A stretch of 64,000 bases of DNA from Photobacterium atrarenae (GTDB lineage Bacteria; Pseudomonadota; Gammaproteobacteria; Enterobacterales; Vibrionaceae), in assembly GCF_024380015.1 (NCBI RefSeq), contig NZ_CP101508.1, positions 1,736,902 through 1,800,901 on the forward strand. The letters run 5' to 3'. This document shows, in pieces, positions 33,301 to 42,147 of the stretch (the stretch's first letter is position 1; each line of letters starts with the position of its first letter). The notes below the pieces were generated by a model that made no database searches, was not told the origin of the DNA, and saw only the letters and a list, made by a program, of their open reading frames with translations. A program made the translations under genes and the position numbers.

Positions 33301-34275
33301 TTAAGCGGCTCTTTTTTGACCGCCTTGTTGGTTGTTATCTGCCCTTTCAGGGTTTAGTGTTACCGCGCCGATCGGTGACCAGTCTCGAGTATCCTTAGCC
33401 CAACGCTCAGGGTGTTTGGCTTTTGCCAACTGATAAACAGTATGTCGCTTCGCCAACACCTTGGCATCCAGGTTGCGGTGCCTCTCCGCGGGCGTCACGA
33501 ACTTAATCGCACTGTGGCGGTGCTCGTTGTTGTACCAGTTTACAAAGTTCAGCATCCATTCACGTGTTGCTGCCAGATCCTTGAAACCATGCGCTGGATA
33601 ATCCGGGCGGTACTTAGTGGTACGGAACAATGACTCTGAGTAAGCGTTGTCATTGCTGACGCCGGGACGGTTAAACGATGTACTGATGCCCATTTCGTCT
33701 AACTTTGCGCGCAAGGTCAGTGACTTCATTGGCGCTCCGTTGTCTGAGTGCAGATAACGCGGTTTTACAAAGCAGCGTTCACTGAATGTCGCGCGCTCAA
33801 TCAACTGAGAAGCTAGCGCACCACATTCACGGTCATGGACTTCCCAGCCAACGATCTTGCGACTGTAAATGTCAATGACCATATAGAGATACCAGTACAG
33901 GCCGCGGACATTCGATGGCAGGTAACTAATATCCCAAGTCCAGATCTCATTGGGCTTCGTCGCTACATGAGAGACTGGCTCCGTGGCGGGCTTGTGTGGT
34001 TTTGCCCGTCCTCGGTGGTGTAATTGATCATTGGCTTTCAGTACACGATATATGGTTGATTCACTAGCAATATAGTCTCCCTTATCAGCCAGTCGCGGCA
34101 CGATTTGGCTGGGTGGTAAACTGGCATATTCAGCGTCATTGCAGACGTCCAGAATGTGCTGGCGCTCTTGCTTTGACAATTTATTCTTCGGCTCCGGTCG
34201 GATAGCCAGAGGGCGAAGATCAGCCAATACATGACCGTTTGACGTACGCCAGCGACGCAAGGTTCGTTCAGGCAC
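33301..34275 (-). CDS. IS3-family transposase OrfB
   Basis: 324 aa, rve integrase core with all three acidic residues present (WTWDISYLPS, YLHSDNGAP, NDNAYSESLFRT). Likely produced as a fusion with OrfA by frameshifting. The frame upstream of the first ATG stays open to about 34358, overlapping orfA. Confidence 0.88.
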   Translation of the reverse strand: MPERTLRRWRTSNGHVLADLRPLAIRPEPKNKLSKQERQHILDVCNDAEYASLPPSQIVPRLADKGDYIASESTIYRVLKANDQLHHRGRAKPHKPATEPVSHVATKPNEIWTWDISYLPSNVRGLYWYLYMVIDIYSRKIVGWEVHDRECGALASQLIERATFSERCFVKPRYLHSDNGAPMKSLTLRAKLDEMGISTSFNRPGVSNDNAYSESLFRTTKYRPDYPAHGFKDLAATREWMLNFVNWYNNEHRHSAIKFVTPAERHRNLDAKVLAKRHTVYQLAKAKHPERWAKDTRDWSPIGAVTLNPERADNNQQGGQKRAA

Positions 34276-34367
34276 TTGTATAAGTTCAGCTGTCTTGTAC
34301 TGAGGCGCGCCATTAGCGACAGCTTCATCGAATAGCTGCAGTAACGTCTGGCGCTCATCGAGAGGGG

Positions 34368-34868
34368 TTAGTCGTCCTCGCCCTCGACTCCGTACAAGAC
34401 GTTGAGCTTTTTTGACAGCACCAGCAGCGCAGCCGTTTCAGCAAGTGCTTTGTCTTTGCGGCGCAGTTCTGTTTCCAGTTTGCGGATGCGCTTTTTATCC
34501 GCTTTACGTTCAGTCTGCTCAGTTTTCTTGGACTGTTCAGCTTGAGCTGCGCCACTGATACAAGCGAGTTTCCATGCTTTAACTTGCTCGGGATACAGGC
34601 CTTTTTCACGGCAATATTGACTAAGTTCTGTTTCTGACAGACTGGCGGTTTCGATGACGGTGGCGAACTTGGCTTCTGCCGACCATTGTTCAGAGTTTTT
34701 TTCACTACCTGGCACAGGTTTACCTTCGGAACGGAGTTTACTGCGCCAATTGTACAACGTTGCTTCGCTGATGTGTTCTTCCGCGGCGACTTCCGGAATG
34801 GTCTTGTTATGCGGTGGCAGTAGCTTCTTTAAAATGGCGGCTTTTCTCTCTTCGGAATATCTTGGCAT
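34368..34868 (-). CDS. IS3-family transposase OrfA
   Basis: 166 aa with an N-terminal helix-turn-helix (YSEERKAAILKKLLPPHNKTIPEVAAEEHISEATLYNWR pattern, broken here into motifs SEERKAAIL and SEATLYNWR) and a C-terminal coiled coil. Longer than usual OrfA. Confidence 0.8.
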   Translation of the reverse strand: MPRYSEERKAAILKKLLPPHNKTIPEVAAEEHISEATLYNWRSKLRSEGKPVPGSEKNSEQWSAEAKFATVIETASLSETELSQYCREKGLYPEQVKAWKLACISGAAQAEQSKKTEQTERKADKKRIRKLETELRRKDKALAETAALLVLSKKLNVLYGVEGEDD

Positions 34869-34925
34869 AGTATCCTTCGTTAGCCCTCCATTGCTGGATT
34901 TTTGGGCGATTTAAGATCTGGACAT

Positions 34926-35855
34926 CTATCCTGACACCGGGGGCGTATAACGCCTCTTGAAAGAGTTGATATCACCAATTAGTTTAGAATAACAATGGCT
35001 CTCCGGAAATTTCTCACGAGTCTTTACCAAATCAATTACATCTTTTCGCTTATTAAAATACTCGGCCTTTAATTGATTTGCTTTATCCCCCTGATGCTGC
35101 ATTTCAATTTTTTCTTTTGCAATATTTATTAACTTATCTACCACTTCGTTTAATAGAGAACTCAATTTTGACTCTAAATCATGCCCTCTAAAATACTCAA
35201 AAACGTTATCCGTTCTAAGTCCCTTCCCCTCAAGCATTTTAATAAAACCTTCATCTGCATCAGTACAGGAAATTTCATTAAAATCGAAATCGTCTATAGA
35301 AAGCTTTTTAAGCGCTTCAAGTATTTCACCATCATATTCATCACAATTGTCATTATCATGAAAACGATTGACAAATGAAATAAACACATGATTTGACCAG
35401 CGTTGTAGCAAGTCTACAATTAAATTTCTTTCTAATCCTTGATAGTTATTTGTGGCTTTAAAACAAAATCTCATCAGCCCTTCTGGATGAAAATAATAAT
35501 TCTCAATCGAATATTTATAGGTTTGAAAGCAAAAATCACTCTCATATGGAGCATCTCCAGTTCCTAGTAGATAATCATAATCACTATCAATACATACTAG
35601 TTTAGCTTTACCTAAAATAATTCTATTTTCCTTGAGCGCAGCAAGTATCGCACCTTTTCCATTTGCCTTTTCAACACTCGATATCGGCTCAACTTGTATG
35701 GTTAGCCCTTGTTTAAGAAATTCTTCAGTCCAGAATGCAACATCATCAAAGCCTTCAACATACGCAGTAATTTCTAGCTCTACACCAAAATGTTCTTCAG
35801 CTTCTGCCAATTCCGTCGATAATCCAAAATCTGGAATAGTACTTATTACTTCCAT
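34926..35855 (-). CDS. AriB-like DUF4435 protein, 3' end altered by IS
   Basis: 309 aa. N-terminal TOPRIM-like DUF4435 features: Glu34 in YVEGFDDVAFW and D90-x-D92-x-D94 in VCIDSDYDYLLG. In known PARIS systems AriB is the effector released from AriA and acts on tRNA. It follows the ATPase gene with a three-base gap. The final residues (about the last four) and the stop come from the IS end, so the natural C-terminus is lost, though a stop close behind the IS on the other side suggests that only a few residues are missing. Confidence 0.75.
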   Translation of the reverse strand: MEVISTIPDFGLSTELAEAEEHFGVELEITAYVEGFDDVAFWTEEFLKQGLTIQVEPISSVEKANGKGAILAALKENRIILGKAKLVCIDSDYDYLLGTGDAPYESDFCFQTYKYSIENYYFHPEGLMRFCFKATNNYQGLERNLIVDLLQRWSNHVFISFVNRFHDNDNCDEYDGEILEALKKLSIDDFDFNEISCTDADEGFIKMLEGKGLRTDNVFEYFRGHDLESKLSSLLNEVVDKLINIAKEKIEMQHQGDKANQLKAEYFNKRKDVIDLVKTREKFPESHCYSKLIGDINSFKRRYTPPVSG

Positions 35856-35858
35856 GAA

Positions 35859-36956
35859 TCATCCCTTCGTTAGCTCTAAGCAATTGGGTAGCCAACCTTT
35901 TTGAACCAAGCTAGGTGAATGGGTTGCTATAATAAACTGATTATTCGGTGCTAGTTCTGAGAGATCTTTAATTAGATTTCTCTGCCACTTTACGTGTAAG
36001 GATATCTCTGGTTCATCAAATAAAAAAACTCGAACCTTACTTCTATACAGGAAAACAACAAAAAATATATATAGCAAAGTTTTCTCACCACGTGAGAGTA
36101 AATGCCAAGATATAGGCTCATCGCTACCTATTTCTCGTAAAGTTATCTTATTGTCTTCATCACGAACGACCTCCTTGTGAGATTCACTCAAGTATGAATT
36201 CAACTTTAAAATAACGTTTCTTATCTCACTCGATTTACGCTTTATCTCTTCAATCTCATCCACACTAATGTCTTCCCCTTCAAGGTAGGCTCTAGCTGCT
36301 TGGTTAATATGAGACTCATAAATTTGGACACCATCTCGTAAATAAGCGAACCTATCATCAATGGAGCTTCTATATAAATTCCAATAATGTAATGAAAAGT
36401 CGATATTACTTTTCTCAACATTATGTAATGTAGATCTGTCCTCTTGAAATAAGAAAGCCATTGGTCTTTCAAAGAAACCTTTACCATACTCACTAGTTAA
36501 CTCATCTCTTATCTCAACTGGAATATGAAGTTCTTTTAAAGTAATTTCGCCCTTCAAGTCATTTGAATAGTGTATATTATTAAACACATTAGACTTTGAA
36601 TCCTCACAATAGATATCTTTGAACTTATTAATAACATTCAAGTCGTGAAGGCTTTCATTCTCACTTACTACCTTTTCAATCTCTTGGTGTTCTTTAGTTC
36701 CATTGTCATTAGGCAATAGTAAAGAAGTTGCATGAACATCATTATCAAAAGATGCTTTAGATGACCAAAACCGATATTTGGATGTGGAGGGCATCCCTTT
36801 TTCCGGCTTTAAATTTAACGTATCGTAAATGATATTTAGTATAGTGCTTTTTCCCGTCCCATTTATACCAGTTAGAAAAGTCACATTGTTTTTAAAACTT
36901 AATGAGATTTTATCTTTACCCCAAAGGTTTAAGATTTCTAATTCTGTAAGGTGCAT
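35859..36956 (-). CDS. AriA-like AAA15/ABC-type ATPase
   Basis: 365 aa. Walker A GINGTGKST at 30-38, an ABC-like signature (LLSRGEKTLLY) and Walker B (VRVFLFDEPEISLH), with HSPSL following (H-loop). This is the layout of OLD/AAA15 ATPases. With a DUF4435 partner in the same operon it fits the PARIS phage-defence system, where AriA forms an assembly that holds AriB until it senses a phage anti-restriction protein. Start at ATG 36956 with GAGAGG five bases upstream. Confidence 0.78.
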   Translation of the reverse strand: MHLTELEILNLWGKDKISLSFKNNVTFLTGINGTGKSTILNIIYDTLNLKPEKGMPSTSKYRFWSSKASFDNDVHATSLLLPNDNGTKEHQEIEKVVSENESLHDLNVINKFKDIYCEDSKSNVFNNIHYSNDLKGEITLKELHIPVEIRDELTSEYGKGFFERPMAFLFQEDRSTLHNVEKSNIDFSLHYWNLYRSSIDDRFAYLRDGVQIYESHINQAARAYLEGEDISVDEIEEIKRKSSEIRNVILKLNSYLSESHKEVVRDEDNKITLREIGSDEPISWHLLSRGEKTLLYIFFVVFLYRSKVRVFLFDEPEISLHVKWQRNLIKDLSELAPNNQFIIATHSPSLVQKGWLPNCLELTKG

Positions 36957-37213
36957 TATACCTCTCTTCAACACACTAATATTACTTCAAGTTTCCAAGA
37001 GATATCTATCTCATTGAAGTGTTGATAACATTTTAGAATGGTAACATGATTCGACATTCCATCACACTTTTTCAATCATGTACATTAAGCTACAATTCAC
37101 TTAAAACGATGAAACACATCAAGGTGTTTAAAAATCACTCACAACTATAGCCCACGCTAACTCATAACCTCCGGCTCTTTCCCTATTCTAGATAGTTGTT
37201 CTTAGAGCCCACC

Positions 37214-38470
37214 TCAGCACTTCACCCTAGGCAGGTCACGCCACTTGGTGGTGTACTGAGGGGTTAGGTACTCTCGGCGCATGGCCCACTTGGGGTCGAT
37301 GCCCTGGGCGGCGAGGAACACGCTGCCGCTACCATACTTCTGGTTGAGGCCGTCGAATACCTTCATCAGGGCCGGGTTGGACGGTGACTCATCGAACAGA
37401 TCGCCCTGCGCATGTTCACCGCTGACGAGATCAATCAGGCCAACGCCGATTTTGTAGTACCGCACACCGGGAACGAAGACCTGATTGGGCAACGAAGCCA
37501 CGGCTTTGGTGATCACCGCGGTATCGTCGGTTGGATACGCGAACCGGTAAACCTGCTTGAAACCCTGCGGCCGCTCGTCGTAGGGAGAGTTTGAAGCGAA
37601 CACCATCAACACCCGAACCAGCGACTGCTGCTGCCTCAACTTCTCAGCCGCGACCCCGGCATGCTTGCACAGCGCCTGACGCAAATACTCCGGGCAAGTG
37701 ATGCGCTCCCCTACACTTCGGGTCGAAAAAATCTGCTTCTTATCGGCCCGGGCTGCATCCCATCCCTTGCAGGCCTCGCCGTTCAGCTCCCGAACCGTCC
37801 GCTCCACCTCAACATTGAACGACTTCCGCGCCAAGGCCGGCGGCATATTTGCCAGTTGCAAAGCCGTATTGATGCCCATGAACTCCAGCCGTTTGGCGAT
37901 ACGCTTACCAATCCCCCAGACATCGGACGTTTTCAACTGCGACAGAATCTCCTTGCGTTGCGCCTCACTACGAATCACACACACGCCCTGATAGCCCTGC
38001 ACCTTCTTCGCCGCATGATTTGCCACTTTGGAGAGCGTCAGCGTCGGACCAATCCCGACACAAACCGGAAGACGGCATTCCCGCCAAACGGCACGCCGGA
38101 GCTTTTGCGCATGAAGCACCAGGTCCGGAATCGCCTGCTCGCAGCGATGGAAAGCCAGAAACGATTCATCAATCGAGTACACATGCTGCTCCGGCGCAAA
38201 CCGCCCGATCACCTGCATCATCTTAGCGGAGAGATCGCCATACAGTTCATAGTTGGACGAACAGGCGATCACCCCTTTCGCTTCACACAGCCCGCGCATC
38301 TCAAAGTAGGCTTTGAACTTCTCGACACCGGCTTCTTTGGCCTGGCGGTTCGCTGCCACAATACAGCCATCGTTATTCGACAGCACAACCATGGGCTTAC
38401 CGCGCCAATCCGGACGAAAAACCTGCTCTGCCGAGCAGTAAAATGAGTTCGCATCAACTAAGGCGTACAT
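37214..38470 (-). CDS. umuC: DNA polymerase V subunit UmuC
   Basis: 418 aa, full-length Y-family polymerase: FALVD-type start (MYALVDANSFYCSAEQ), YSIDESFL catalytic motif, HhH region, little finger and C-terminal DUF4113-like end. Works with UmuD'2 in SOS mutagenesis. Stop/start gap to umuD is two bases. Carried on prophages and plasmids often. Confidence 0.93.
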   Translation of the reverse strand: MYALVDANSFYCSAEQVFRPDWRGKPMVVLSNNDGCIVAANRQAKEAGVEKFKAYFEMRGLCEAKGVIACSSNYELYGDLSAKMMQVIGRFAPEQHVYSIDESFLAFHRCEQAIPDLVLHAQKLRRAVWRECRLPVCVGIGPTLTLSKVANHAAKKVQGYQGVCVIRSEAQRKEILSQLKTSDVWGIGKRIAKRLEFMGINTALQLANMPPALARKSFNVEVERTVRELNGEACKGWDAARADKKQIFSTRSVGERITCPEYLRQALCKHAGVAAEKLRQQQSLVRVLMVFASNSPYDERPQGFKQVYRFAYPTDDTAVITKAVASLPNQVFVPGVRYYKIGVGLIDLVSGEHAQGDLFDESPSNPALMKVFDGLNQKYGSGSVFLAAQGIDPKWAMRREYLTPQYTTKWRDLPRVKC

Positions 38471-38472
38471 GC

Positions 38473-38880
38473 TCAGCCCTCAGCAAAAATACGGCTGCGG
38501 CGGTGACACCGAATCGAACGCGTCACAACACCTTCCAGCGTGAACTGATCGTGGTACGACACACAAACAGGCATGTGCCCGGGTGATGCCGACAGCAACC
38601 GGCGCTGCTTGGTATCAATGAGCTTACAGACGAACTCCCCGTTCAGGTTCGCGACCACGACATCTTTGTCTTGCACTTCAACGTGGCGATCGACAATCAG
38701 CACATCACCATCATAGATGCCGACCCCTTCCATGCTCCGCCCCTGCGCCAGGCCGATGTAGGTCGCGCTGGGGTGCTCAACCAGCAACTCATCAAGGGAC
38801 AAAGGAAGCTGTAGATAGTCTGCCGCCGGGCTTTCAAAGCCAGTGATCCCGGCGCTGGCGTAAAAAGGGATAAAGTTCAT
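38473..38880 (-). CDS. umuD: UmuD, S24 self-cleaving protein
   Basis: 135 aa. Cleavage site Ala10-Gly11, nucleophile Ser49 (GRSMEG) and Lys86 (FVCK), with the 37-residue spacing of E. coli UmuD. Start at ATG 38880 aligns with family N-termini; an upstream frame would run through the LexA box. After RecA-stimulated cleavage, UmuD' binds UmuC. Confidence 0.9.
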   Translation of the reverse strand: MNFIPFYASAGITGFESPAADYLQLPLSLDELLVEHPSATYIGLAQGRSMEGVGIYDGDVLIVDRHVEVQDKDVVVANLNGEFVCKLIDTKQRRLLSASPGHMPVCVSYHDQFTLEGVVTRSIRCHRRSRIFAEG

Positions 38881-38890
38881 AACCGCAATA

Positions 38891-38910
38891 TACTGTTTAT
38901 TTGTACAGTA
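38891..38910 (-). promoter_or_regulatory. LexA (SOS) box of umuDC
   Basis: TACTGT-N8-ACAGTA, a near-perfect SOS box, 10 bases upstream of the umuD start and overlapping the expected -10 region. The pair should be SOS-induced, at the same time as the prophage. Confidence 0.85.
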
Positions 38911-38940
38911 CATTGTTACCTCAGAGGCGGGCTTAGTCAA

Positions 38941-39333
38941 GCAGGAGTGTTTTCTTGATGTGAGTCACATAGCGAAGCCAGTGAGACACTATTGTCATAC
39001 CACTTAGCTATGTATGATAAGCATCAAATAGATCAGTGATTGATCACATAAATTGTCAATATTGTGATGTGTTCAATACACCTTTTTTGGGACCAAGGTT
39101 AACATTGTAATATATGAAATACCTGTAGTAACCGATTGAAAAATCAGAGAATTTATCAGGTGAGCGATATTGTGTTTTGGGCGAAGTATTAAGTGAAAAG
39201 CGTGAATGTATACAGTTCAACGTGCACCACTTTCCCTTTCACATCAATTGTAATAGGTTCGTTGTCGAGATTTAAAGATAATACGACAACTTGGAGACGG
39301 ACTAAACAGGCGTAAAATCGTAGGAGTATAATT
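38941..39333. other. Intergenic region between umuDC and the TIR cluster
   Basis: 390 bases, AT-rich, divergent spacer. Bases to about 38998 match the scar at 3.7 kb. A TGATCAGTGATTGATCACA stretch (39029-39047) is palindromic in part. A promoter for the plus-strand cluster should lie here. The ribosome-binding site TAGGAG is at 39320-39325. Confidence 0.45.
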
Positions 39334-40185
39334 ATGGCAAGCAATGTATATAGAGAGTTATTAATTCAAAATATAAATAAACTAATTCAACACTATGAAA
39401 GTTCAGAAAGCATATTTCGCGATAATAACAATAAAATGTACCATTCTGGTGAGTTTGGCGAATATCGTGAATATGCAGTAGAAGAATTATTAAGTCTGTG
39501 TCTACCTCAAAATTTTGGGGTAACACGTGGTTTTATTATTACGCGAGACAACCTTATAAGTACCCAGTGTGATTTAATCATCTATGATAAGGGATCATGT
39601 CCTAGACTAGTTGATTCTTCATATAAAAAATTTATCCCTGTTGAGGCTGTAGTTGCTATTGGGGAGGTAAAGTCTCAAATTAGAACTAGCTTAGAAATGA
39701 GTGAAATACTAGATAAAATGGCGAGGAACAAAGCACTAAAAAGTCTGAGCTCTACTACGAGGATAACAAAAAAAGTATACGCGCCGGATGAGGATAACGG
39801 CCGTTCATTTGATTCTAGTTATTTTAGACATGACGCAATTTTTTCTTTCGTAATATGCAAGAGTTTTAGCCCAATGCCAGAAAACGGATTTGACTATTCA
39901 GAAGATATCGATATGTCAAATAAACACAATTTTATAGCCAGCCTCAATTCCGGTCATTGCTCATATTTTGCGAGCCCAACGTGGTCATTAGGCTATGGTA
40001 CGCATAATTATCATTATCCACATACTAAACGAGAAGCACACGAACAAGAGTTTAAAGCACCCATCCAAGACGAAGTGCCGTTAGCAATAGGCTTGCTAGT
40101 TAGTGCTCTTTACAATCATTGTAAAGTGGCGACTCTCGTAGATTTTGACCCTGTAGAGTACATTGCCACAAATATCAGGAGATAA
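39334..40185 (+). CDS. DUF6602-like protein with PD-(D/E)xK nuclease pattern
   Basis: 283 aa. Residues 43-113 carry a restriction-endonuclease-like pattern: a helix with Glu50, Asp80 in QCDLIIYD, and E111-V-K113 in AIGEVKS. This matches the DUF6602 group, widely found near defence genes. The second half is less clear. It starts the plus-strand cluster with the TIR and membrane proteins, separated by 158 bases. A nuclease effector or sensor role is inferred from fold and company. Confidence 0.65.
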   Translation: MASNVYRELLIQNINKLIQHYESSESIFRDNNNKMYHSGEFGEYREYAVEELLSLCLPQNFGVTRGFIITRDNLISTQCDLIIYDKGSCPRLVDSSYKKFIPVEAVVAIGEVKSQIRTSLEMSEILDKMARNKALKSLSSTTRITKKVYAPDEDNGRSFDSSYFRHDAIFSFVICKSFSPMPENGFDYSEDIDMSNKHNFIASLNSGHCSYFASPTWSLGYGTHNYHYPHTKREAHEQEFKAPIQDEVPLAIGLLVSALYNHCKVATLVDFDPVEYIATNIRR

Positions 40186-40343
40186 CTCCAAACAAAGAGT
40201 TTATGCAAGGTTCCCAACGCTGATATTCTCAATTAAAGATTAGGTTTTGTGTTTTCAGTATAACATTCAGTTTTCGTGATAAATTTTCTCACTTTAATTC
40301 TGCGTTAGTTTTATCCACACCTCACAGTAAAAGAGGAATAATA

Positions 40344-41192
40344 ATGAAAGTTTTTATCAGTTGGTCAGGTGATACGAGTAGAAGAGTTGCAGAAGTTATT
40401 CGAGAGTGGCTTCCTACAGTTTTACAGACGGTAAAACCGTACTTTACCCCAAATGACATTGAGAAAGGTACACGTTGGTCATCCGATATAGCAAGTGAAC
40501 TTGATGATTCATTAGCTGGTATTTTTTGTGTGACTAGTGACAACCTTAGTAGCCAGTGGTTAATGTTTGAAGCTGGAGCAATTTCAAAGAAAGTCGATCA
40601 ATCCCTAGTATGCCCAATTCTTATTGGTATGGACAACTCCGACATCAATGGACCACTAACTCAATTCCAGACAACATTATTTGAAAAATCAGATTTTAAA
40701 CGGCTAGTTTTTGATCTCAACAAAGCAAATAGTTCAAATGTATTAGAGGAATCAGTTCTCCATACAGTTTTTGAAAAATTCTGGCCTGAGTTAGAAGAAA
40801 AAGTATCAAAGATAATTCATTCCATTGGGGCTAATGATCCAAGAGCGACTGACATCAGAAGCGATCGGGAGCTCTTAGAAGAAGTTCTTGATTTATCTAG
40901 GTCATTAGCTATTCAAAAATCAGGGGGGTTTAAGTCGCACCAGGAATTTAACAGTCTAATCAGTGAGTTTTTGATGGCATATGATGCAATATTCAGAATT
41001 GACTGGCAGCATACAAAATCATGTCTGAGAGATATTGAACTCTTTGTTTCTCCTAGTGGAAACTTTATCGAACCAAAAGTTGATGATGAAGGAAACAATT
41101 GGGGTAACAGGCCATACTTATTAGAAACTTACAGGGGTCTAATCGACTACATTCACAAGCACAATATTGATATCCACACGAGATATGAATAA
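40344..41192 (+). CDS. TIR-domain protein, probable NAD-consuming effector
   Basis: 282 aa. Residues 1-130 form a TIR domain (KVFISWSGD, then WSSDIASELDDSLAGIFCVTSDNLSSQWLMFE with probable catalytic Glu76). Bacterial TIR domains of this type cleave NAD+ or make cyclic ADP-ribose signals. The C-terminal ~100 residues are helical with no family recognised and may sense the trigger. AGAGGA six bases before ATG. It is AT-rich compared with the phage genes. Confidence 0.82.
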   Translation: MKVFISWSGDTSRRVAEVIREWLPTVLQTVKPYFTPNDIEKGTRWSSDIASELDDSLAGIFCVTSDNLSSQWLMFEAGAISKKVDQSLVCPILIGMDNSDINGPLTQFQTTLFEKSDFKRLVFDLNKANSSNVLEESVLHTVFEKFWPELEEKVSKIIHSIGANDPRATDIRSDRELLEEVLDLSRSLAIQKSGGFKSHQEFNSLISEFLMAYDAIFRIDWQHTKSCLRDIELFVSPSGNFIEPKVDDEGNNWGNRPYLLETYRGLIDYIHKHNIDIHTRYE

Positions 41193-41208
41193 GAAAATCA
41201 CTAACTAG

Positions 41209-41269
41209 AAATGCACCTTATTTACCTTTAACAAGGTACATTTCGTTTGTACACCAACGAATCGTTGGT
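41209..41269 (+). promoter_or_regulatory. Two inverted repeats before the membrane gene
   Basis: An 11-base stem with one mismatch (41209-41219 with 41233-41243) and then a perfect 8+1+8 palindrome ACCAACGA-A-TCGTTGGT (41253-41269), directly before the GAGGG ribosome-binding site and GTG start. The first could attenuate, the second looks like an operator. Confidence 0.5.
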
Positions 41270-41286
41270 ATTTATCGAGGGATAAA

Positions 41287-42057
41287 GTGAAAAACAATCA
41301 AGTTAATCCAGAGAAGGTTACAAAACCAATCCAATTGCTAGCAGCTTGGTTAGTTGGTCTGATTCTAGTAAATGGGAGCTTGTTGAGTTCTGCTGTTGCA
41401 ATAGGTACAGAACATTGGACCAGTTCAATGTTAGTTGTCGCATCAGTACTTAATGTGCCTATGTTTTTAGGCGCAATATTTATGCTCCAAACTAAGTTCA
41501 GGCCTGAATTACAAGAGGATAGCTATTATGCTAGCTATCTGGATAAACGTACCAATAAGCTTGTAGAGATTAAGAAATCTGAAGGGGATGATTCTTTACT
41601 ATTACAAGAAGAGGTCAACAAACTCAAATCTATAGTGCCAGTAAAAAACAGCAATTGGACAAATTCAATTTTTGGAAGCTGGAAAGTTGCAGTAAACGAT
41701 TATTTGCCGGACTATAATTCAATTCGCGAATCTTTAAAGCAACATAAAATCCCTGTAAACGAAATATTCGGAAAAGGTAACACTAAAGAACCCCCTGAAA
41801 ATTATATTATAGCAATCAGTGAACATGTTGATTCTGAATCCGTAATATACTTACTCAGGGCAATATCCGATTTCAACTTTGATGGCTATACATATTTTGA
41901 TCCAATCAAAGAAATTGATACTGATGATATATACCTTGGCAGCTATGGTTTTGAGAAAAACAATATTTTTCCTTTCAACTCTGATTTCTATGGCATAATA
42001 AAATCGGAAATTGATGTCGCCGATTTGAAGGAATTTGAAAGAAATAATATAATCTAG
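41287..42057 (+). CDS. Two-TM membrane protein of the TIR cluster
   Basis: 256 aa. Transmembrane segments at about 14-36 and 46-67, then a cytosolic domain of ~190 residues (starting FRPELQEDSYYASYLDK) that I do not recognise. GTG start at 41287 with GAGGG six bases upstream. In the same direction as the TIR gene, 94 bases downstream, and followed by a terminator. A membrane sensor or pore partner is possible. Confidence 0.65.
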   Translation: MKNNQVNPEKVTKPIQLLAAWLVGLILVNGSLLSSAVAIGTEHWTSSMLVVASVLNVPMFLGAIFMLQTKFRPELQEDSYYASYLDKRTNKLVEIKKSEGDDSLLLQEEVNKLKSIVPVKNSNWTNSIFGSWKVAVNDYLPDYNSIRESLKQHKIPVNEIFGKGNTKEPPENYIIAISEHVDSESVIYLLRAISDFNFDGYTYFDPIKEIDTDDIYLGSYGFEKNNIFPFNSDFYGIIKSEIDVADLKEFERNNII

Positions 42058-42123
42058 ATTATCTCCATTTATATCAGATTAAGAGAAAGTAATTTTTAAT
42101 CATAGTACATAATAACTTTCTTT

Positions 42124-42141
42124 AGGCGACCTCGGTCGCCT
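42124..42141. terminator. Bidirectional terminator
   Basis: AGGCGAC-CTCG-GTCGCCT between convergent genes, followed by a T-rich stretch on the plus strand. Confidence 0.75.
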
Positions 42142-42147
42142 TTCCTT

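Larger units (their letters stand above)
33273..34936 (-). mobile_element. IS3-family insertion sequence
   Basis: About 1.66 kb. Imperfect terminal repeats share 14 of 18 bases (ends near TTTCAAGG...CCAGAT at 33273 and the complement of CCTGACA at 34936). Carries orfA and orfB in overlapping frames. No clear target duplication. It has entered the 3' end of the DUF4435 gene, whose last few codons and stop are IS-derived. Confidence 0.75.

Noticed and set aside
39029..39047. Partial palindrome TGATCAGTGATTGATCACA as an operator
   Set aside because: It is imperfect, AT-rich and not repeated elsewhere in the cluster, so not listed as a separate site.
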